Under the pieces are notes generated by a model, which ran no database searches, was not told the origin of the DNA, and saw only the letters and a program-made list of their open reading frames with translations. Below, one piece after another: positions 27,287 through 32,290 of a DNA stretch of 32,290 nt. Each line of letters opens with the position of its first letter. The stretch's first letter is position 1. Source of the stretch: an uncultured Eubacteriales bacterium (GTDB taxonomy: Bacteria > Bacillota > Clostridia > Oscillospirales > Oscillospiraceae); NCBI GenBank assembly GCA_900316205.1, contig ONBX01000025.1:1-32290 (forward strand), in the 5' to 3' direction. Position numbers and translations under genes: made by a program.

Positions 27287-28081
27287 TCACAACCTTTCCC
27301 GCAGCGGCTTGGGCTCGACTTTATCCCGCTGCCGCTGTTTTTCCGCTTCTTCCCGCTCGTCCTCCAGCCGTTCCTTCTCCAGCTCCTTCATGTAGCCGGC
27401 GGTGATAATGCCGGCGGGAAGCGCCACGATGGCGATGCCAAAGAGGGAGGAGGCCATGGCGATGGCCCGGCCGATGGTGGTGACGGGGTAGATGTCTCCG
27501 TAGCCCACGGTGGTGAGCAGCACCGTGGCCCAGTACACCGCCTCGAAGAAATCGTCAAAGGAGTCCGGCTCGGAGTTGAAGATCACCAGGGCCGAGATGA
27601 GGATATAGGCCACCGCCAGGGTGCCCACGGCGATGAGCTCTGTCTTGGAGCGGCGCAGCACCGCGCCGATGATGCGGATGCTCTTGGAATAGCGCACGGC
27701 CCGCAGCACCCGGAAGACCCGCAGCGCCCGCATGAGCCGCAGGACGCGCAGCACCTTGAAGCTGGCATTCAGCACCGTGAGGGAGGGCAGGATGCTCAGC
27801 AGGTCGATGATGGCCATGAAGGAGAAGGGGTAGCGCACAAAGGACCAGATTCGGTTCTTGGCGGGAAATTTATAGTCCGCCGTGAGCCAGCGCAGCAGAT
27901 AGTCCCCGATGAAGATCACCACGCACACCCGGTCCAATACATGGAGGAAGGGGGTGCTCTCCTTGAACATCAGCGGCAGCAGGCTCAGGCAGATCACCGC
28001 CATCATGGTGATGTCGTAAATATGGCTCAGCCGGTCGTCCTCCCGGGCGACCTCAATGATCTCAAAGATCCGTTTTCTCAC
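27287..28081 (-). CDS. Voltage-sensor-type potassium channel
   Basis: A 264-residue six-helix ion channel. Helices S1-S3 span about 22-100. S4 has a basic residue at every third position from K109 through R112, R115, R118, R121, R124, R127 to R130, the mark of a voltage sensor. The pore loop has TTVGYGD at 190-196, the K+ selectivity filter, and S6 has the PAG hinge (222-224). The C-terminal 35 residues are a charged helix (KELEKERLEDEREEAEKQRQ) likely to form a coiled-coil. The start is GTG with GGAGG 8 nt upstream. A consensus promoter is at 28122-28149. It is the first gene of the operon with GH13 and the kinase-like gene. Confidence 0.95.
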   Translation of the reverse strand: MRKRIFEIIEVAREDDRLSHIYDITMMAVICLSLLPLMFKESTPFLHVLDRVCVVIFIGDYLLRWLTADYKFPAKNRIWSFVRYPFSFMAIIDLLSILPSLTVLNASFKVLRVLRLMRALRVFRVLRAVRYSKSIRIIGAVLRRSKTELIAVGTLAVAYILISALVIFNSEPDSFDDFFEAVYWATVLLTTVGYGDIYPVTTIGRAIAMASSLFGIAIVALPAGIITAGYMKELEKERLEDEREEAEKQRQRDKVEPKPLRERL

Positions 28082-28121
28082 GGTGCGCGCCTCCTGTAAA
28101 AGGCTTTTTTATACGTTCATT

Positions 28122-28149
28122 ATTATAAATCCTGGAAGAAACTTGTCAA
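28122..28149 (-). promoter_or_regulatory. Sigma-A promoter of the channel operon
   Basis: On the minus strand a perfect TTGACA (28149-28144) and TATAAT (28127-28122) are 16 bp apart, placing the start of transcription near 28115, about 34 nt before the GTG start. Confidence 0.87.
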
Positions 28150-28711
28150 GCGCAAAGGAACGGCAAAGCCTTCCCCGCGCACAACCTCCCCTGTGCAAGG
28201 GGAGGTGTCATCCAGCGTGTTACGCCCGCTGGATGACGGAGGGGTTGTCCCCGACCAGAATCTTTTTCTTCCCCCTCTCAGGCGCTGTCGCGCCAGCTCT
28301 CCCCAAGCTATCGCACGGGGAGAGCCAAGTGGGCCTTTGCGCATCTTTTGCTCTTTCTCTATCGTCCGCAATATTTCTGCATGATGATCATCTGCGCGCT
28401 TGCCTCTCCCCGAGTCGGGGAGAGGTGTCACGAAGTGACGGAGAGGGGCTGTTTCTGCCAGAAGAGAAGGAAGAGAGAAAAACGAAGAGGGAGGCACTCT
28501 CCTCCGTGCACGCCGCTGCCGCCCTGTCCCGCCGCAGGGGAGGGGCTTGCCCCTCCCGGCAGAACAGGGATCCCACAAAATCAGCGTGCGGCGAATTCGA
28601 AGCATGATACGAATTCGCCGCACACTGTTTTTGTTGGAAACGCGCCTGCTGCGCGGGCCGTCGGGGACGCCGGCCCCTACAAAGGGGCACCCCACCGTCC
28701 TCGCGCCGGCG
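28150..28711. repeat. Long repeat-only gap
   Basis: About 560 bp with no convincing gene. A composite element at 28181-28248 has outer arms ACAACC/GGTTGT enclosing CCTCCCCT/AGGGGAGG and a 10-bp stem on GTCATCCAGC/GCTGGATGAC. CCTCTCCCCG/CGGGGAGAGG is at 28403-28425, followed by GTCACGAAGTGACGGAGAGG. The palindrome at 28586-28623 follows, then CGGGGACGCCGGCCCCTAC near 28665. Small frames on both strands run through these repeats and have no recognisable protein. Confidence 0.75.
28586..28623. repeat. GGCGAATYCG palindrome, copy at 28586
   Basis: Perfect 14-bp arms GTGCGGCGAATTCG (28586-28599) and CGAATTCGCCGCAC (28610-28623) with a 10-nt spacer, followed by ACTGTTTTTG. Confidence 0.8.
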
Positions 28712-29545
28712 CTATCGGCGGATGTGCTTCCAGCCGCATTCGTCGTTTATAAACACCGCCAGATCCTCCGCCACGTCCAGATCTATGTCTGCAAAGGCGA
28801 TATATCCGATCTCGCGCCGGACGTCATTTGTCACGATCAGGATACAGCCTTTATAGAAGTCATCGGTAAACTCCCGTTCTCCGTCCCGGGGCAGAAGCAC
28901 CCGGAAGAGATCGTCGCCGATACGGACAAAGGGCTCGATCTGCTTCACCTGCTTATCGCCGAAAGAATACTCGGTGTCCATCAGCTCGGTACGGAAGCGG
29001 TATCGGGCCTCCAGGTTGGCTTTCGCCGCCTCATAGTCCTCCTCTGCATAGCGGCAAAGCAGGGTGCAGGACTGACTCAGGAAAATAGCAGCATGTTTAT
29101 CATAGCGGTGGTACTCCTGAGCCTCCGGCGTCCCCAGCTCCAGCGGAAACAGGAGACGCTTCGGCGTGTCCTGGGGGGTCATGCACACATAATATAGCTT
29201 GGAAAAATGATCCTCAAATTGCTCCGGAGCATCCTCCCGAACGCAGTGATAGAGATTGATGGGGAAAAGCAGGGCAACGAACCAGAGCGCCGCCTGCAGC
29301 AGCAGCCACAGGACCGTGAGGGCGATCTTGGCCCCGAGGGATCTGCGGGAGCGGAACAGGAAGATCAGCCGCGAGACCATGAGCCCGAAGAGCGGGATCA
29401 GGCAAAAGGTGGCGATCGTCTCTTTCTCGGGCACCAGGCCGAAGATCGCAGTATCCACGAGAAGAAAGAACAGCGTGGGGCCGCACCAGATCAGGGCCTT
29501 CACGGCCCAGGATGGAAGCAAGGGTTTCTTTTCGGCAGCGTCCAT
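28712..29545 (-). CDS. Hypothetical membrane protein with three helices
   Basis: A 277-residue protein I do not recognise. The first 97 residues hold three hydrophobic helices (about 16-37, 42-63 and 72-95) separated by a basic loop (RSRRSLGAK). The rest, about 180 residues, is hydrophilic, with many charged and aromatic residues and two CxxxC-like cysteines, and the end has IGYIAFADIDLDVAEDLAVFIND. The topology suggests a soluble C-terminal domain on one side of the membrane. AAGGAGG precedes the ATG. The neighbour at 29803 on the same strand is also a membrane protein but is 257 bp away, so an operon is not certain. Confidence 0.75.
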   Translation of the reverse strand: MDAAEKKPLLPSWAVKALIWCGPTLFFLLVDTAIFGLVPEKETIATFCLIPLFGLMVSRLIFLFRSRRSLGAKIALTVLWLLLQAALWFVALLFPINLYHCVREDAPEQFEDHFSKLYYVCMTPQDTPKRLLFPLELGTPEAQEYHRYDKHAAIFLSQSCTLLCRYAEEDYEAAKANLEARYRFRTELMDTEYSFGDKQVKQIEPFVRIGDDLFRVLLPRDGEREFTDDFYKGCILIVTNDVRREIGYIAFADIDLDVAEDLAVFINDECGWKHIRR

Positions 29546-29802
29546 GGGGATCCTCCTTGTGCTTTTCTTGCTTTTAGAACGTTTGGGAGGGGCAAAAGGT
29601 TTCAGCTTGGGAAATAGAATCTTCGCGAAGCTCTATGGTTCTGACGTGCGGCGGCTTGAGGAGAAGGTGGCTTGCCCCAATCTCACGCGAGGGGCAAGAC
29701 GGATGAGGTGGAAGCTTTGGATAACTGGGCGAAGGGCAGGCTATCCGCCTCCCCGTCAGGGCACTTGTAGGGGCCGGCGTCCTCGACGGCCCGCCTCCTT
29801 CC
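29546..29802. repeat. Gap with a TAGGGG-family unit
   Basis: No gene is seen. A unit with GTAGGGGCCGGCGTC and GACGGCCCGCC lies near 29767-29792, related to the mirror-image copy near 28655-28680 (GCGGGCCGTC ... CCGGCCCCTAC). The remainder is ordinary sequence. Confidence 0.55.
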
Positions 29803-31179
29803 TCACACCAGGCACAGAAGACTCAGACTCACCGCGGAGAAGATGAGCCAGATGCGCAGGGACTTTTTGCCGGTGAGGAGGTTCCAGCCAAAGGCCAGGC
29901 AGCCGGCGAAAAGCACGCAGACCAGCCAGGTGGATTGCAGCCGCAGGGGCGTGAAGCCGAAGCAGTCGATATACAAAGCCAGCTTGGAAAAGGCCACCAC
30001 GGCAAAGAGCATGCTCTCGGCAAGGAGGATGAGGCAGAGGAGCAGGCTGGCCCTGTCCTCCCGCACCGGACGGCGGCTCATCCGCGTCACAAGCCACAGG
30101 AGAGCAAAGTTCAGGCCCATGACCCGGCAGAGCTCAAAGAAGCCCTCCCGCGCGTACTGGGACACGATGAAGCCCTCCGGCAGGGTGCGGGTGAAGGCAC
30201 CGAAGAGATAACTGCCCTGCAGGACAAAGAACACCAGATACAGCAGCACGAAGCCGCCGGTGAGCGCCGTCCAGACCAGGTTCGGCACCTTGCGCAGGCT
30301 CTCCACCCAGGCGCAGAGCCTCCGGCCCCGCTCCCGGAGGATCTCCGGATCCTCCCGGCGGGAGCCGGCGATGAGGCCGAAGAGGTACTGGCCCACGGGC
30401 AGGCTCAGCGCAAACTTGAAAAGCCATTCCCCGTTCCAGTCGAAGGAAAACCAGTCTGCCATCCGGCCCATGAGCTGATGAAAGCCGGCGTCCGCCCTGG
30501 ACAGAAGGCTCACGGCGAGGGCGAAGAGGGCCAGCGCGAAGCAGAGGGCCAGCAGGGACCACAGTACGCTGGCCCACTTGACCCGGACTCTGCCCCGGAC
30601 AAGGGTCCTGGCCTCAAACCAGAGGCAGCGGATACGCAGATAGAAGTGATAGAAGGGGAAGATCACAAAGCCGTGGATCCCGTCCAGGGTCAGCAGATGG
30701 CCGCTTTCGCCCTCCACCAGGCGTCCGCTGCGGCAGAGCAGCCAGTACACCGCCGCCAGGTGCAGGAAGAGGACTCGCTGTACCGCGTCCCAGACCTGAA
30801 CCCGACCCAGCAGAATGCTGAGGGTGATGATCCCCAGGCAGCCCAGCCAGATCCAGCTCTCCCGGGGACGCTTCTGTTCCCAATGGAGAAACTCTGTGAG
30901 GCCCACGAAGCCCAGCACGAAGAGCAGGGTCCAGAGCCGGGAGGGGGGCGTGCCGTCCAAAGGACCGAAGAGCAGCTGGGCGTCAAAGAGATACCACCAG
31001 GCCAGAAAATAGCTGGCGATGGCGGCCAGGATCTCCTTCCGGGAGGCGGAGAAGCCGGGCGCCGGCGGCGTCGTGTTCACAGGGATGGCCCGGGCCTGTT
31101 CCTCGGGTACAAGCCCCTCCGAGGGCGCAGAACTCCCTCCGGCGGGCGCGGAGCCCCCCGGCAATTCATGATCGGTCAT
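29803..31179 (-). CDS. DUF4153/DUF4173-like polytopic membrane protein
   Basis: A 458-residue membrane protein. A Pro/Ser/Gly/Ala-rich, probably cytoplasmic tail covers about 1-45, followed by some 11-12 hydrophobic helices to the C-terminus. The late motif GFTPLRLQSTW resembles the GLTPLRL(Y/R) signature of DUF4153/DUF4173 membrane proteins, as does the ordering of helices and FPFYHFYLRI in the middle. Function of that family is unknown. AAGGAG precedes the ATG. The assignment rests on one motif and topology, so it is moderate. Confidence 0.75.
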   Translation of the reverse strand: MTDHELPGGSAPAGGSSAPSEGLVPEEQARAIPVNTTPPAPGFSASRKEILAAIASYFLAWWYLFDAQLLFGPLDGTPPSRLWTLLFVLGFVGLTEFLHWEQKRPRESWIWLGCLGIITLSILLGRVQVWDAVQRVLFLHLAAVYWLLCRSGRLVEGESGHLLTLDGIHGFVIFPFYHFYLRIRCLWFEARTLVRGRVRVKWASVLWSLLALCFALALFALAVSLLSRADAGFHQLMGRMADWFSFDWNGEWLFKFALSLPVGQYLFGLIAGSRREDPEILRERGRRLCAWVESLRKVPNLVWTALTGGFVLLYLVFFVLQGSYLFGAFTRTLPEGFIVSQYAREGFFELCRVMGLNFALLWLVTRMSRRPVREDRASLLLCLILLAESMLFAVVAFSKLALYIDCFGFTPLRLQSTWLVCVLFAGCLAFGWNLLTGKKSLRIWLIFSAVSLSLLCLV

Positions 31180-31496
31180 AGTATTCTCCTTTCGGATAAA
31201 AGTGAAAAGTTGCGGTGTCGTCTTCGGCGGCCAACTGGCCGCCCACTGTTCTTCCCCCAGCGGGGGAGGATGTCAGCGAAGCTGACAGGTGAGGGAGAAG
31301 TATCGACGAGCGAAACCCCGGATCTTTATGCAAGAGGAACATATCTCCCTCATCCGTCATCTGCCTCGCGGGGTACGGCGGGTAACACTTGTCGCTTCGC
31401 GCCTCTTTTGCCTGCAAAAACTGCCACTGGCAGTTTTTGCGGACGGCAAAAGTCCCCGCTGGGGGAAGGCTTTTCTTTGCGCGCTGCAGCCGCGCT
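31180..31496. repeat. Gap containing the second MITE-like element (218 bp)
   Basis: The stretch from 31251 to 31468 begins CTTCCCCCAGCGGGG and ends CCCCGCTGGGGGAAG, an exact 15-bp inverted repeat. Next to the left end is GATGTCAGCGAAGCTGACAGGTGAGGGAG, and next to the right half are CTCCCTCATC and CCTCGCGG, plus an internal AAAACTGCC/GGCAGTTTT hairpin near 31427-31441. It resembles the element at 8637. No transposase or other gene is present. Confidence 0.7.
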
Positions 31497-31712
31497 TCAT
31501 TCCTCCCCGTCGTCCACGAATTCCAATAGATCCCCGGGCTGGCATTGAAGCTCGTGGCAGAGAGCCATCAGGGTGGTGAAGCGCACGGCCTTGGCCTTGC
31601 CGGTTTTCAGGATGGACAGGTTCGCCGGGGTGATGCCGATGCGCTCGGCCAGCTCCGCGCTGCCGATCTTGCGCCTGGCCATCATCACGTCCAGATTGAT
31701 CCGTATCTCCAT
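31497..31712 (-). CDS. Small XRE-family helix-turn-helix regulator
   Basis: A 71-residue Cro/CI-type DNA-binding protein (YozG-like, HTH_26). Its single domain reads ARRKIGSAELAERIGITPANLSILKTGKAKAVRFTTLMALCHELQCQPGDLLEF, a complete XRE helix-turn-helix. It starts 9 bp after the DUF2975 gene stop, so the two are co-transcribed. Pairs of DUF2975 membrane protein with this small regulator are frequent in Bacillota; the regulator probably represses its own operon. The signal is unknown. Confidence 0.93.
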   Translation of the reverse strand: MEIRINLDVMMARRKIGSAELAERIGITPANLSILKTGKAKAVRFTTLMALCHELQCQPGDLLEFVDDGEE

Positions 31713-31721
31713 GCTCGCCCC

Positions 31722-32174
31722 TCAGATCGTCAGGTCCAGCTCGTCCTTCATGTCCAGCGCCTTTTGAAAGACGTTGCCCACGATGCGAACGATGAGAGCC
31801 ATGAAGCCTGCGGCGGCCGCCGCCAGCAGATAGGGCAGGTAGAAGAAGCAGCCCCCGATGCATAGGAGCGCCGCCAAAGCGCAGCAGAGGCTCACCGTGT
31901 GCAGCAGGCGGATATTCTGCTCCGTGAAAACGAGAGCCCGGCGGAGATTGCCCAGCAGCCGCCACATGGCGAAGAGCAGCACCCAGCCGAACACGCTGCA
32001 GAGCAGCAGCACAGCCAGGAAGCCCCGGCGGCTGGTGTCGCCCATGCCGCGCAGGGCGGCAAACCAGCGCACGATGGGCACGCAGCCCAGATCCAGCACA
32101 AGCAGCAGCAGGGCAAAGAGGATCACAAAGATCTGAGAGAACAGCAGGCTCTTGCTTTTGAGCCAGTCCTGCAT
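31722..32174 (-). CDS. DUF2975 family membrane protein
   Basis: A 150-residue protein with four membrane helices (about 11-31, 45-67, 83-108 and 112-135) and the family-typical FTEQNIRLLHTVSLCC between helices 2 and 3. The start at 32174 follows AAGGAGGG by 7 nt; an upstream in-frame ATG at 32204 lacks a binding site. The function is not known, but its constant partner is the small XRE regulator downstream, suggesting a membrane module controlled by or controlling that regulator. Nothing recognisable is seen from 32175 to the window end apart from its binding site and AT-rich sequence. Confidence 0.88.
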   Translation of the reverse strand: MQDWLKSKSLLFSQIFVILFALLLLVLDLGCVPIVRWFAALRGMGDTSRRGFLAVLLLCSVFGWVLLFAMWRLLGNLRRALVFTEQNIRLLHTVSLCCALAALLCIGGCFFYLPYLLAAAAAGFMALIVRIVGNVFQKALDMKDELDLTI

Positions 32175-32290
32175 GGCGATCCCTCCTTTCGAGTTGAATT
32201 GCAAAGATAAGTTCCAGTCGGCGGTGCAGCCAGGTGGGAATTAAGATTGCAAAGCCTTTCATAGAATTAAAATATGCAAACACGGGTTCA

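Noticed and set aside
28150-28711. Small frames on both strands in the long gap before 28712 considered as genes.
   Set aside because: They run through palindromes and composite repeats, are rich in Arg/Pro/Ser from GC-rich repeats, and lack binding sites and recognisable motifs.

Overview
The window is GC-rich DNA with Bacillota-type signals: strong AGGAGG-type ribosome binding sites, consensus sigma-A promoters, a lysine riboswitch with an intrinsic terminator, LxxC lipoproteins, an ECF vitamin transporter subunit, clostridial Rnf genes and an SPxTG sortase signal. Together with intergenic DNA full of GC-rich hairpin repeats, this points to an anaerobic gut Clostridia, most likely Oscillospiraceae (Lawsonibacter/Flavonifractor/Dysosmobacter-like). 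That placement is inference. I see no tRNA, rRNA, CRISPR array, transposase or phage gene.

Layout. 1-2594: an Rrf2-type regulator with candidate Fe-S cysteines, then a MOSC-domain protein overlapping mnmA, all concerned with sulfur or Fe-S handling. 2967-6054: two tandem paralogous ECF sigma / one-pass membrane protein cassettes, separated by a terminator and an extended -10 promoter. 6121-8358: a large chimeric solute-binding-like lipoprotein. 8922-11963: a coenzyme A block, with panT-like ECF S component and coaX on the minus strand and coaBC divergent. 12207-14918: a sortase-anchored surface protein with InlB-type repeats.

15290-23214 is the centrepiece. From a consensus promoter runs an operon of duplicated-domain lipoprotein, ApbE flavin transferase, RnfC, RnfD, a double-domain RnfG, RnfE, RnfA, a NusG domain II protein and a Gx-family membrane protein, closed by a strong terminator. 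It has no rnfB. All four intramembrane cysteines that hold the [2Fe-2S] cluster between RnfA and RnfE in ordinary Rnf/Nqr complexes are replaced, by Thr, Ser, Ala and Leu. Flavin attachment sites are kept or multiplied. This looks like an Rnf-derived machine rewired toward flavin chemistry and is the best candidate for an undescribed system here.

23416-25168: an NhaC-superfamily transporter under a lysine riboswitch, so probably a lysine transporter (LysW type). 25390-28081: a minus-strand operon of voltage-sensor ion channel, intracellular GH13 enzyme and a guanylate-kinase homologue that has lost its Walker A lysine. 28712-32174: a three-helix membrane protein, a DUF4153/DUF4173-like membrane protein, and a small XRE regulator with its DUF2975 partner.

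Non-coding gaps carry three repeat families: TAGGGG-flanked hairpins whose arms covary between copies, palindromes built on GGCGAATYCG, and CCTCCCC/GGGGAGG composite elements, two of which have 15-bp inverted ends.
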